From positions 22,142,479 to 22,206,478 of the forward strand of contig NC_135243.1 of NCBI RefSeq assembly GCF_947623445.1: 64,000 nucleotides of DNA. Direction: 5' to 3'. This DNA is from Clavelina lepadiformis (taxonomy: Eukaryota > Chordata > Ascidiacea > Aplousobranchia > Clavelinidae). The notes beneath the pieces are model-generated. The model was not told where the DNA came from and searched no databases. It saw only the letters and a program-made list of their open reading frames with translations. Every line of letters starts with the position of its first letter. Position 1 is the stretch's first letter. Below, piece by piece: positions 22,551 to 35,480 of this stretch. The translations under genes and the position numbers were made by a program.

Positions 22551-25500
22551 TCACCACCAATACTTTTTCGCACCCAACGCGTATAGACCACCTCCAACCA
22601 CACCAGCAGCAGCTATTATTCCTAGCGGTGGCAACAGTATAGAACCAAGTCCTAAAGCACCACCAACGCCGGCTACTACGCCTCCGGTTACCATCTTAAA
22701 CTTCTTATTTTTCTTTTTCATCTCTTCGTATGTAGATTCTGAGGTTTCTTTTAAACTGGACAGAGTTGCAATTGCGTTCTCGTCGTCAAGCTTAGCATGT
22801 GTACGTATGCGGCTCCTTTTAAGTAGTTTCTGCTGTTTCTTTTTCAAGGACTTTGGAGAAGTGAAACGATTCATCTGGAAAGTACGGTTTGGTGACACTT
22901 AATCACTAGGACATTTAATCACGCGACTCTTAATTACGCGACATATAATCACTAGGACATTTAATCACGCGACATTTAATCACACATTTACAGTATCGGC
23001 TACCGTACACACTAGGTAATAATGTCATGCATGGGAAATGTAAGCAACTGCACGAAGATAACTAAAATCTCGCTTGACAGATAACGGTCAACTGTGTCAA
23101 CACGATGACTGTCATCGTGTTGGTGATATTTCTGGCTAAATATCAAAGAGTTTCTAGCTGGTGGAAGTCAACTTTAAACCAATGTTTTCTGAATTTGACA
23201 GTTTAATTTAAATTATCATTAGAATTGTCGCGATACCCATCTATGCGTATATGTGGTGTACTTCGCTTTTGCAAAACTTTGTTTTAAGAAAAGTAATAGG
23301 TAAAAAGTTTTTTTTTCACGTCAGAACCGTTTAGATGGTACTTTGATCAAGAGCTTCGGTGACAATAGAATAATGTTACATATTACATAGGTTATACGTA
23401 GCAATGCAAAATGACATGTTATTTCCTGATTGGCTAATGTGTTTGTATAAAAACTTAAGGTTTGGTTAAAATCTCCCCTTCTTGTCTCTACACATAATAT
23501 CAGTTTTACCTTCTGGACTGTTCATTACTGAATTGGAGTTATAGTTTTGTTTAAATGTGAAAGGATGATGAAAATGTTTCTAATGTGATACAACTTACTT
23601 CGGACAATATAACAATTTGACTTTATGAAGCTGGTGTTGATTTAAAGAAACATTATAGAGAAAGCCGGCGCAACGCAGTCAAAGACAACTGTCGGGGAGT
23701 TCTAAAAGAAAGACTAATAACCTTTGGCTTTAGGCCAACCTTAAAAGCAATCCACATCGCCATCCCCACAGAGAGATGCACATGAGCTTGAATTACTGAA
23801 TTTTCCTCACGCTTTTCCGACATCCAAGTGATTATGTGTCGCGTGATTAAATGTCGCGTGAATAAGTATCCAAGTCGCGTGATTAAATGTCATAGTGATT
23901 ATGTGTCGCGTGATTAATTGTCCTAGTGATTATGTGTCGCGTGATTAAATGTCCTAGTGATTATGTGTCGGTGATTAAGCGTCGCGTGATTAAGTATCGC
24001 GTGATTAAGTGTCGGTACACCGGAAAGTACGTCTTAAGTTATGTTCAAACTTTAAATTTCTACATAGTATTGTTTCATAGGTTTCGTTGGTTACTTTCCG
24101 AGCTGCTTTAAACAGAGGTTATCAAATTTTTATCAATGGAGCCAATAACGAATAGCTTTGTGCAAATCTTTACCTTTTTTAGCTTCTCCTTGTGTTTTTT
24201 AGACTCCTCTTCCAAAATTGCTTTAGGTTCTTCTGCTAACTATGAAAAAGATGATTATTGTTTATAGGATATAACGTTACTCTTTTTTTACAGCAACAGT
24301 CACAATGTTTTTTGAATAATTGCGTAGAAGAAATATATTTTTTAATATTGTATCAATAAAGAGCATCGCATTGAAATGTCTTTATCGTAAAACATTGTGC
24401 CTACAGTTTATCACTTCAAGTTATATATATGGTTACATATTTTTCAACTTCTTTATCGATTTTTATTTTTAGTTGCATTCTGCCATCTTCGTGTAAATTT
24501 TCATCAATATTTTCTATTTCTTTGTTAAATTCTTGAAATAATCCATCTTGAACTTGACTATTATGCTCTTCAAAATTTTCCGAGTGTGGTTTCTAGGTAA
24601 CAAGCAAAAATGATTAACTCCAAAATATTTTTATTCACAGATCCTTTTTGAATAATTTTATATTAAAAAGTATGTGGCAACAAAGAGCAAAACATTCCTA
24701 ATCGTTAATTGCTCTTTTAAATGATATTCAGTAATACTGTACAAGAAAACATGTCCGAAATTTATCAAAGGAATGAAACGTTGTAAGAAATTGAAAAATA
24801 AATTACCTGAGATAAAAGCACGTACAAGATTGCTCATACGTTGTAAATTATTTTTTTACCTTGATCCTTATCAACCATGAATGAGCTAATCTATTCGATA
24901 CTTTCTCCAAATGACGTTGATCAACTTGAGTCTGTTTAATGGGAAAGTTAAAGGTCAGCACTTTGCAATCACTCACATAAGGTTGCAAACGCCCACAAAA
25001 ATGTTTCAAACTTTCCCAAAGTTACCTTCATCGCTTTAAAAATTAAGAGTACATTTTTTGTTAAATTGCTTTTTGCTTTAATCAGGCTTTGACTGTCAAT
25101 TTCCACAAGATTAGTTTCAAGATAAGAGTTGACTTTTTCTTGCATTTCGTCATGTTTCTTTTGGAACTTTGAAAGGTCAGTGAAGTTCTTCCCCTATAAA
25201 ATCACAAGTGGCGTCGGATATATGGATATGGAATTTAAACAAGTAATAAAGAAAGAAAGAGAAAGAATGTAGTTGAAACAAAGAGGGTGAAGCTCAAAGA
25301 AAAACAAAGTCAAAAAAAGGAAGCGGGGGAGAGAGAGAAAGTTGAAAGTGGAAGTAAAATAGAATAAAGCTACATTACCATGCCAGTTAGATACATTTTG
25401 ATGCATTCTTCAGCAAGCTTATCATTTTTTTCTTTGTTTTGTTCCATAACCTGAAAACACAGAATCCGGGATGAAGTTTAGGAAAGCGAAAAGTTACAGT

Positions 25501-28354
25501 ATGTTGTAGTTTAATATTATGTTTTAAGAATGAATCAGTTGAATTCTCAGATACTGCTTTGTACTTAATAAGTATTTTAAAGTTATGCGTTCAAATATTA
25601 AAGAAAGACAACGAAAATGGTAACAACTTCGGTTAAGTTTCAACGTAACATTGTAATGGAGTTAAATTACATAGATTTTATGAATTTCTTCTTGCAATTT
25701 CTTTTGTCCTTTTATTCTTATTTTTTCTTTGCTGTATTTTGATTTATCTCGAAACGCATCAAAAGCTTCCTTTCCACTCTTTTCATGACGGTATTCGAGA
25801 GAAGTTTCGTGACATTTCTATGTGAGTAAGTAATTGAGTTCTTTACAAAGCAATAATAACCATTAAAACTCCTTCAGGTGACTTGAAAACGCAAATACCT
25901 GCAAATGTTTTGTATAGATATCTACGCATTTGAAGACAAGAAGTTCCATTTTAGCTGCCTTGCCTGCCTATAACAATATGACATACATTTAAAGTTTTTT
26001 ATTAAATTTGATTTTCAATTTAATTACGTTTGCGTGGAGTTGACACCATAAGGGTAAATGTCGATACTTCTGTAAAAAGAACAAAAAACTAGTTTATCAG
26101 TAAATATTTCATTCTGCAAAACTGTAATTCAAAAGAAAAAGTCTTTGTATGCATTGAATACCGTACTAGATATTGAACACTGTTGACATGAACGCATTTT
26201 TACAGAGTTATGCAGAGTTGTTGAAACGGAGTATGGTTACCTCAAGATACGATTCTACAGACTCGGTTGATTCACTGTTGATGACGTCAGCGAATTCAAT
26301 TGCAAATTTATGTAACTGCTCACAAGTTACTACTTCATTGTTTATCTTCTTAACATTCCCCAAACCAAGACTGTTCTTATTGTGAAAGGTGGAAAAAAAA
26401 TTTACTGCAGTCTTCAAAAATTCAGCATCAATCTCTAACAAAATACAAGGTGTTTTTCATAATTGACTATTGACATAAAAAACACTGTTAAATATTTCTT
26501 AGCTTTTTAAAAATTGTTTATGTATTATTGATTGAACGTCTCTAATAAAGTAAAAACAGCTCGTAAACACTAATACGATCGCAAAATGCAACGAATTATT
26601 AAATTGTATTTCACAAGAAAAGATTGTTACCATGAACAGAACATGCTTTTAATTTTGATCCCATTCTTTTTATGTTAAGGCCTGGAGAAGGCCAAAGAAA
26701 ACACGAGATTCCAGAAAACGTTTCTTCCAGTAAAGTTTTGGTGTCAATATGCTCTTGGGCCCCATTTCCGTGCAACACTGTTTTGAGATAAGAATTGCCT
26801 CCTTCGACACCGTGAGAATGGTCGTCAACCATCTCCCAATCTCGAATCAAAAACATAAAATCCTGGCAACCAGAGCTAAAGTAAGGTTTCTAAGATTTTG
26901 TCGTTGCGAGATAATCATAACAACGTGTTGTTTTATTACATGCACGAATGTCAGTAAAGATATTATGTTCGTCATACTATGAATTCAATTTACAGCGCGC
27001 CTTCCTGCGGTTTTTATTCTAGAGTTAGGTGAAAAAAAGTAAAATAAACATTTTACCAACCTGAAACGGACAACTGTATTTTGTATCTTTAACTTTGGTC
27101 GCATACTCTGCAAATTTCTATGAAAATATATCAAAAAATTATCTTATCTGTGGCTAGACATATACTCAAACAGATATAGGCTTTTAATTAAATACAACAC
27201 AAACTATACTAACGCTCAAAGCTTGAAGATAAAGGCTGTCAATTTTATCTTTAAGATTAAAGAATTGATAGGAGCTGAGTAGGAGACTAAGAGCGAGTAA
27301 AATGGCACTTTCTTCAGTGCTAGACATGTGATCGAATGAACCTTGCGTGTCCATAAGGAATAGAGCCACCTGTGCCAAAACAAAGAAAATTAAAGTTACT
27401 GGATAAAGAAGTAATGAGCAGAGAACAGTTTTCATAAAACTATAAGGTTTCAAACTTACTAAAACAAATTTTGTAACGGATTAACATAAGACACTAAACA
27501 TTATAAGTTCGGGCTTTCCAGTTAACAAAATCGTAAAAGGTTTCACATTTGTTCTGTAGCCATGAGTATAAGGTGTCAAACTATAAGATTAAGGTTTTAT
27601 CAAAATCACCTCTCCGTTTTGTTGGGTAGAGATTATGTAAGGCTCCGTGGTGATCCATATTCCTTCCGTGCAACGCTCGCTTGCTCCTCCTCGAAATTTA
27701 AAGGGTCCTAATATTTGATCTTTGTCGTTGGGATTAAGCTGAAGTGAAACGCGTATAGTTGTAGAGGATCATTTAATGAGCATTTCATAACTTCTAAGTT
27801 ACACCGACTGCATTATTGGCACTGCAGTTGTACGAAATTATCTATAGTGCATATCAGTACAAGTATCACGAAAGTATCATTCATATGTTTTTAAGAATAA
27901 AGCAAGGTTTTTTCAGGTTGTAGAAATAAACATACGCTTTTTCCTTCCAAATAGCGAACAAACAAATTAAACAAGAAAGATTTTCCTGTTCGAAAAGGTC
28001 CCGCTACCGAATAAACCGCAACTGGATACTTTGCCACGGTTGGATTTCCCAGCACTCGCTCAAGAGCGTCTTTATTTAATGTGGTTTTCCCGTTTTCTTT
28101 TTTGATGATATTAATTACTTCAGAAGACGTTGCTGCTGAAACATGTAAATTTTAAACAATCCTTCTTATATTGTACCGTGCTTAAAATTAAAAGAATGAA
28201 TGCACTCATTTTAGTATTGATTAGAAAGTTTTCTAATTTACTCACCAAAAGCAGTTTTCAACATTTTTGTTCCTGCGTCTACTCCATCTGATATTTGACC
28301 GATCAACCGCGACGCTGCCTGTTCGTACACATGCGATCCTAGCGGAATACTCAT
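22551..28354 (-). CDS. Atlastin-like GTPase, locus 2, divergent and intact
   Basis: About 716 codons in 15 exons: 28246-28354, 27936-28135, 27610-27738, 27214-27369, 27061-27117, 26631-26862, 26241-26434, 25899-25967, 25671-25817, 25379-25450, 25026-25193, 24860-24931, 24437-24592, 24174-24239, 22551-22874. All donors are GT, all acceptors AG, and the phases agree. The GTPase part runs to about residue 330: G1 GPFRTGKS at 82-89, G3 DTQG at 153-156, and RDW at 224-226. Exons 8 to 14 encode charged, helical, coiled-coil-like sequence. The last exon ends in a glycine-rich hydrophobic stretch with LLPPLG in the middle, closing with KKYWW. Exon 1 is longer than in loci 1, 3 and 4. The last intron is enlarged by a foldback element beside its acceptor. 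The atlastin likeness is clear for the GTPase domain only; the cellular role is unknown. Confidence 0.88.
22886..24021. mobile_element. Foldback DNA element with tandem-repeat arms
   Basis: A 1136-bp insertion flanked by an exact 9-bp duplication GGAAAGTAC (22877-22885 and 24022-24030). Both termini begin GGT and share GACACTTAATCAC in inverted orientation. The arms consist of degenerate tandem units of about 16 bp (GTGATTAAATGTCGCG). The right arm (about 23828-24021) is longer than the left (about 22886-22990). A 9-bp duplication and long inverted arms suggest a Mutator-like non-autonomous element, but this is inference. An interior open stretch at about 23623-23780 (reading VDLKKHYRESRRNAVKDNC) may be a relic of coding sequence. 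It lies in the last intron of locus 2, immediately upstream of the exon 15 acceptor. Confidence 0.87.
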
Positions 28355-30009
28355 TCTAATTGTGTTGTTTAAACTGACTGCTGGAGATATGTGAGAGTCT
28401 TAATTATTCTCATACACTCAATTTTGACTAATCCCCAAACTGTAAAGTTGATAAAGATTAAATTAAAAAATATCTTTGAAGCAAAATATAACACGATTCC
28501 CGAAATTATGTGGAGTATCCACGCATTTAAACAAAACAAGATATAACACAACCTTCAGTATTGATGGCGTATCTGTTGCGTTAAAAGCATATCACATAGA
28601 AATCAAGAAAAGCTACGTTGCCGTGATTGCAACCTTTGTTTGTCTTGTGTAGTGCGCTTAATTACCTTTGCAAAAGGTACAGTTTATACACCAGAGCTGG
28701 TTACATATAGACACAAATCACCAATTATTAAACGGACGTCAGAGCAAAAGTAAACAAATAAGTGAAAAATAACAGCGAAATAGAGCGTTTTGGCAGATTA
28801 AGAGTCTAAACCTCTAAGATGCAAGCTCCACTTTTTAAACAAAGTGTTTTAACGCCATGGCATAAGCTACCTGTATAATGTTGGCTGGCAGGTCAAAACA
28901 GTATAAAATCGTATTCTATGACAAACTACGGCTGATAGCAGAGTTTACTTTGTTCATAATATCACACTCAAGTCGTTTTCTGAGCTTAAATTTTAACCCA
29001 ATACAAACAGTATCACGCAGTGACTTCAATTAACCTTTGTCCGGCACAAAACGAAAATCCTAAGCTATAGCCTTTAATCTTTTTCGCGTCTTTTGTCAAA
29101 CAGAATTTCGCAAACTATCAAAAATCGTTTTATTTTCAAAAACTAATTCAGAAAAACGATTTATTTTAGAAAAATATATTACACCTGCCGATGATAAAAT
29201 TGTCCCCTCTTTGAACATACAAATAAGCAAATTACAAAAAATAGGGTCATTGGAAAATATAATGTTGCTTGAGGCTTTTTTGAGGTTTGTTGCTTGAGGC
29301 TCTTTTTTAGTGAGGATTATACGATAGGAAGCGCTTTGCCCAAATCAGCTTTGTTGGTTTATTTGATCGATTTTTTGAATCTAAAAACAGCGACAGAGTT
29401 GCGTCCAATCCTTCTTGTCTAGTTCACTTATTTCCGTTCATTTATGAATGGCAAAATCGCTATGACGTAACCAACGTTCAATACTCGATCGTTATGTAGA
29501 CGCCCATAGACCCAATTAGGCTGTTAGTACAAGCATGATTTAGAATTAGAATCACATCAAAAAGTAAGCAAGTAATTTAACCATATAAAAATGTAGATTT
29601 TCCAAAGCAATTCAAAAGATTGAAGACGTTTTCTCGATTCAAAACAAAAAGTCAAAATTTTAGATTTGTAAATATCAAATACATCATCTTTATAACAAAA
29701 AAGAAATTAGCAAGTACTTTTTAGAGCAAATAAAGTTTTAATAATACATAATAATCAAGTTTCTCTATTTTTAACTCTCACAAGAATAGGTTTTGAAGGT
29801 ATTACAACATAGGCTACAATTATACATATATCATATAAAACATCTACTCGAAAACTTCATTTTGTCAACAAGAAGGCATCGGTTTAAAAAACTTTGTTTC
29901 TTGATTGTAACTTCCTAAAACGGTTTACAATAAGATCAAGAAACTTAAATTATTCAAAAAAGTGAAACATTGTAGACTGGCTAATTGTATAATTGAGTGA
30001 CAAAAAGTG
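28355..30009. other. Upstream region of locus 2, no gene seen
   Basis: Promoter side of locus 2 and downstream side of locus 3. I see no gene, RNA or element with clear ends. An imperfect direct repeat (TTGCTTGAGGCTxTTTTT, twice) occurs at about 29268-29312. Confidence 0.5.
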
Positions 30010-31142
30010 GGGCACCCTAGTCTGCGCTAAGTCCCTGTCTTACGTTTCTTATATTGTTATTTGCTTTAGTTTGACGTTCTAAGAAACATGCTCGTTCTCC
30101 TAGGTTTTATTACAAACAAATTTTTGTTTCCAACTAAAGGGAAGCGTATTAAAAAACATCTCTACAATAATTTTGTCAGTCAGTTACAGGTTTGTAACTT
30201 TTAGCCTTATTCTACTGTGTTTAATAATATTTCTGAACGTAATCAATCAACCAGATCGAATTGCTTTGATTAGATAGAAATTTTATTGTATCCATTTACA
30301 TTGTTTGCAGATACATCACAATGATCATATTTCAAAGAATATGCTGGTAGGCTTTCAGAAGGGAAAATAGCACTGTATACAAGCGAATACCACTAAAAAA
30401 ACGATATAATTTCACACGCACAACTACAAACTAGGTTAAATTAAAGTTATGAATTTCTAAACGGGTTTCTTTATGGAAATTTTAAATGCATTAACCATTA
30501 CTTCATTTTTCTACTAAAAATTCAATAGTAGCCATCCAATCCTAGCAAGTACAACGTCTTTTATATTGTGGTTAACAAATTAAATTAACAAGGCGGCCAT
30601 AACGCTTTTAACTTTAATAGTAATTTAAGCAAACTGCATTTTATTGAACAGACAAAAAATATTTAATCTGCAAGGCAAAATTTCCAGGTAAAAAACGTAC
30701 TAAACATTTGGAAGGGGTTCATTTTGGAGCATTTAATTGATTCGGTGTAAAAGCATTATTTGAAATATATTTCTCCGCCTACAAACATATATTTTTTTAC
30801 ATTAATTTGTATCAAATTAACTTCAGCTTTTTAAACAAAGATTCTCTAATGTTAGTAAGTTAGTTTTGCAGCAAGATTTGAAGTTGAAATAAAAACTGAG
30901 CTACTGTAAAAATACATTCTACCGATTACCATCAAAACCTCAAGTTAACTTTCAGAATATAGTGGTTCTAGTTCAAGCAAACATAGAATCTGGGACTTTA
31001 AATCCTGGTTTCCCTTCAAAATGTTAATAAAATGCAAAATTAATTAAAACCCCAAATCATGTTTCAAATCATCTCGATATTTGATAGAACCCAAATTCTA
31101 ACATTCAAACCCAATTGTGAAGTTTTACTGCATATATCTATT

Positions 31143-34100
31143 TCACCACCATGAATTTTTTGCTCCAAAGCCGTAGAGTGCACTAATTCCTGCTACAACA
31201 CCTAGAGCAATTCCAACTGGTTTAAAGACGATTCCCACACCAACACCTATTACCACACCACCTCCGGCTGTACCAAACCCTGTTCCCATTTTTACCATCC
31301 TATTTCGTTCATTGACCTCTTCATACTTCAAATTTGACTCTTTTTCCACCAAAGTGTAGGTATTATTTCCATTCATAACATCTAAGTCAACATCCGTACG
31401 TTTTTTACTCGCTTTAAGAAGATCCACTTGAGTCGACTTCAAGGAGCTAGGAGGAGTAAAATAGCTCACCTATAAACAAGTAACGATATTCAAAGTTTTG
31501 TCAGTATCAACAACACACATTACTTACTTTTTCTTCAAGTGCTAGTATTTGAAATGCTACTTTTTTGGTAAATAAACAACATGAAAATGTATTGAAATTA
31601 GATACCTTTTCAAGTTCTTTTTTGTGCTTTTCTGTTTCTTTATTTTCGATTAATTTGCGATTCTTTATTAACTGTGAAATTAATAAAATGAAATGACACC
31701 ATTCAAAAGTTTGAATGAATCTTATGAAAACAGTTATATTGAAGTTGCTTTTGTATTTAACAAAGAAAAGTTTTGAATAAACGTTTCGTTAAAGAATAAA
31801 ATTTTCATTTAAACTTTTTTTTAAATTGACGTTAAAAGTAAAGCATTCTTACGTAATTTTTCATGAAATTGTTGATCCTTTTTATGAGAATGCTTTGTCC
31901 CTTTTCATTCAAACTTTTATCAAAGTCTTTTGTTTCCTCATCAAAACACTTCAATAATTCACTTTGTACTTGATCACACCGTTCTTCGAATTTTATTGAA
32001 GGTGTATTCTGCAATGAAATTAGATTAACACTACTGTACTATGATTTCTTTTGAAACAATTTGTTTATGTACTGCTAGGTCTTCATTACATCTAAGTTTA
32101 AAATAAGTACTTGTAGAATTGCTTTATAGCTATATACTGGAAAAAATGTAAGCGTAAACTGGCATTGTTAAATAACATTCGTGGTATTCAGTTGACATCA
32201 ATACGAAACAGCAAAGTAGTTTTTATGCGCATTAATTATACTTTATACAGTAATGATAGTAGTAGGCCTACTCATAATTCTGATTACAAACTTTGGCATT
32301 TCAGTGATACCTCGAAATGATTGAACCACTTTTCTGCCACTGTTTCAGCTGCGTTTTCCAAATAACGATGTTCTACTTGCCCCTGTTTGGATGCACATGT
32401 TCGTGTATGGAGTACATGAGCTTAAACAACGACAGGAAAATAAAATGTTTCAGGTTTATAATTAAGAGTTACCTTCATTGATTTGAACATTAACATTATG
32501 TCCTTTTTTAACTTGTTTAATGCAGTAGCTTCGCTATGATCGTTTATCTTGATATGATTAGCTTTGAGACGATTTTCAGCGTTTTCTTTTTCATTAGAAT
32601 GGCCATTCAGGAATTCTTCAATGCCCGAGAAATCTTTTTTCTGCAGAAATACTTGCTAGTAGTTGGCAGGAAGTAAGGAATAACGAAAATGAACAGTAAA
32701 TTACAATTTATAAGGCTTACCATACGCATTCTGTACATCTTAACACATTTTTCTAAAAGGGTGTTGTTTTTTTCTTTTTTTTGTTCCAAACGCTGTACAA
32801 ACAGCATTTCAAAATCAAGATGCAATATTGCGAAAAACGTTGTTTAAAAATTTATATAATTGGCAATTAAAATGAACATAATATATTGCTACTTTACTGT
32901 AGTAGGCATTTGGACCGAAACCACATAAAATATTATATTTGACCTTATAATAGTTTGAAAATACTGAGTAAAAAAAAAACATCATTTGTATCTTGTAGTA
33001 ACAATATACTTTAAAAATGAGTTGATAAAATCATTTTCGAAAGCATTGATTGTTGAAAACATATATGTAACATCAAACAAATACAACTCGATTTTAAAAA
33101 TTCAGATGATGGTTATTTAGTTTAGAAATTGAAACAATAACAATACATATATCTTATCAATTTCTTGCTGCAAATTCTCTCGGCCCTTTATCCTGAGGTC
33201 TTTGTTACTATGCTTCGATTTTTCTTGAAACTCATTGAGAGCTTTTTTCATACCTCGTTCATGACGCTCGTCGACTGGTTCGTTGCCAAAATTCTATAAA
33301 CAGAAACTACTTGAGCGACCAATCGTTTGATTATTAACTCTAGTTAATTCCGGTTATTGGGTAATTTTCAGTTGGTAGCGTTCTTACCAGCAAGCACATT
33401 CTGTAGATCTCAACGCAATCGCGGAAGATAATTTCCATTTTAGCTGCTTTTCCCGCCTGTAGCGATTGATACATATATGTAAGAATGAAGTTAATTTCTG
33501 CTCAATTTTAGATTATAACTTTCCTCAAAATATGATTCTACTGTATCGATTGATCCTTGGCTGATGACATCAGCAAAATGACTTGCGAATTCATATAGTT
33601 TCCTGCAATTAAGCTCTTCTGCGCCTTCCCGCTTCACCATAAGATTCTCATTCTCAAAGCAGAGATATTCGAAAAACTCAGACGCTTTCTTCATAAACTC
33701 AGTGCCGACATCTGACAACAACGTTGCAATAATATTTTTAAGAACAAGAGTTTGAAAATAGTTTTTGAAGTATAAATCTGACTGCTATTAGTAAAACTAT
33801 TTACTAAATAGTTTTAAGTTAACGCAAAGAAAGGGCATGGGTTTGCATTTATTTATGGTATTATACCTTTCATATCACAAACTTTGGAGTTTTTCCCCAT
33901 TCCTTCGATTTTGGGATCTGGAGAGGGCCAAAGATAACATGAAAGTTCAGAAAAGTTTTCCTTGAGGAATTTGTTAGTTTTGACGTTTTCATCTGCCCCG
34001 TTATCTCCGTCAAGAACAGTATTGAGATAGCATTTTCCACCATACAAACCGTGTTGGTGATCTTCTATTGTCTTCCAGTCACGAATAAGGAACATAAAGT

Positions 34101-35333
34101 TCTGTTCCATAAAAAACCAAAATAAACTTGTAAAAAGAATTATCTTGTAACTATTGAATACAGAAACACTCAATTACACTAAAAATATAGGTTTGTATTA
34201 AAATGAGTTTACGGTATGTCTTAAGTTCAAGTAATGGAATTGAATAGCTAGTTACTAACCTGGATTAAAAAGCTAGACTTTGTATCTCTAACATTTTGTG
34301 CATACTCTGCAAAGTTCTGAAAAATCGTGGAAAATTTTAGGTAATGCGAAATTTCATAGCAATGTTATAAATCAATGCTAGTTTGTAGGTTGTTTTGTGA
34401 AAATAAACGTAAAATAAATCTTTATGAAATTTACCCCCAAAGCTTGAAGATGAAGGCTATCGATGTTGGTTTTCAAGTTAAAGAATTGGTAGGAACTGAG
34501 CAACAGGCTTAAGGCGAATAAAATTGAGCCTTCCTTTATACTAGACTTTTGATCAAATGCACCTTGTGTGTCCATAAGAAATAGAGCAACCTGTGTACGA
34601 TATGATGAAGCAAAGTTGGAAAGAATTTTTAGTACTTTGATATTTTTAATCATACCTTTTTTTTGGTCTTGGTGGAGATTATAAATGGTTCCTTTGTAAT
34701 CCATATTCCTTCTGTGCAACCTTCACTGACTCCACCTTGGAACTTGAAAGGTCCTGCTAGTGGCTCTTTGTCGTTTGGTTCAAGGGGTGGTGGAACGCTT
34801 TTTGTGGTCTTTTTACATAAAAGATTTATCGTGTTTGTCAAATTGAAACTTGTCGGTTAATGGAAGAAAAAAGTCTCTTAATTAAAAGAAAACTTAATTT
34901 AAAACTTAAAGAAAACTCTTAAATGGGTATCTCAAGATTATCTCAAGATCTCAAAATTTAATTTACATTACCTCTCTTCGTTCTAAATAGCGAACAAACA
35001 AATTGAGCAAAAATGATTTTCCAGTTCGAAATGGACCTGCCACAGAATAAATTGCAACAGGATACTTTGCCACTTTTGGATTTCCAAGAACCTTTTCAAG
35101 AACGCTTTTATCTAAGTTAATCTTTCCATTCTCTCTTTTGGTAATGTTTATCGCCTCAGTCTTGTTTACTGCAAAATATATTGCACTTTTTTTGACGATG
35201 TAAATTGTTATTACTGCAAAAAATGAAGACAAATCAATAAACGTAATAAAGATTTTAATCCTTTTTACTTACAGGATGTTGTAGAACAAAGTTTTTCGTC
35301 TTTTTTTAAAAATTCTAACACATCATTGTCCAT
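31143..35333 (-). CDS. Atlastin-like GTPase, locus 3
   Basis: About 722 codons in 15 exons: 35273-35333, 34972-35213, 34656-34808, 34435-34590, 34260-34316, 33867-34101, 33524-33711, 33388-33456, 33147-33293, 32721-32792, 32473-32640, 32311-32382, 31853-32008, 31606-31671, 31143-31469. Exon sizes equal those of locus 4 except exon 1 and a 6-bp shorter exon 7. Motifs: GPFRTGKS at 80-87, DTQG at 159-162, RDW at 230-232. Residues from about 370 to 615 are helical and rich in E, K and N. The tail ends in a glycine-rich hydrophobic segment with KPVG in its middle and final KNSWW. All splice sites are canonical except the donor after exon 7 (GAG|GAAAGT). No frame break was seen. A TATATAAA lies 109 bases upstream of the ATG. 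The substrate is presumably GTP; the partner membrane is unknown. Confidence 0.87.
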
Positions 35334-35441
35334 TCTCACGATTTTATGCAAAGCTTCAAAACAAAACTGCGTTTTCGGAAACAATATTTGATTTTTGATT
35401 AGTTTTCTTACACTGGTAAAATACCACATTGTGTACAAGTA

Positions 35442-35449
35442 TTTATATA
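35442..35449 (-). promoter_or_regulatory. TATA box of locus 3
   Basis: TATATAAA on the minus strand, about 109 bases upstream of the start codon at 35331-35333. A similar AT-rich box lies at almost the same distance upstream of locus 4 and, in degraded form, locus 1. A CRE-type TGACGTCA lies further upstream at 35590-35597, outside the duplicated block. Confidence 0.55.
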
Positions 35450-35480
35450 TTTAATGACTAACTGAAGTCATTTTTAAAAA

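Larger units (their letters stand above)
30010..35480. repeat. Segmental duplication, locus 3 unit
   Basis: This unit aligns with 43170-49390 (unit B) and with the corresponding parts of units A and C. It starts at GGCACCCTAG (30011), shared with 14528 and 43171, and ends just above the promoter of the GTPase gene. It lacks the left flank and the decayed transposase carried by units A and B, so the gene and its 3' flank were copied as a shorter block. Confidence 0.85.

Noticed and set aside
23800-24015. CRISPR-like regular repeats
   Set aside because: The units are degenerate, directly adjoining and inverted at the other end of the insertion. They are transposon arms in animal DNA, not an array with spacers.
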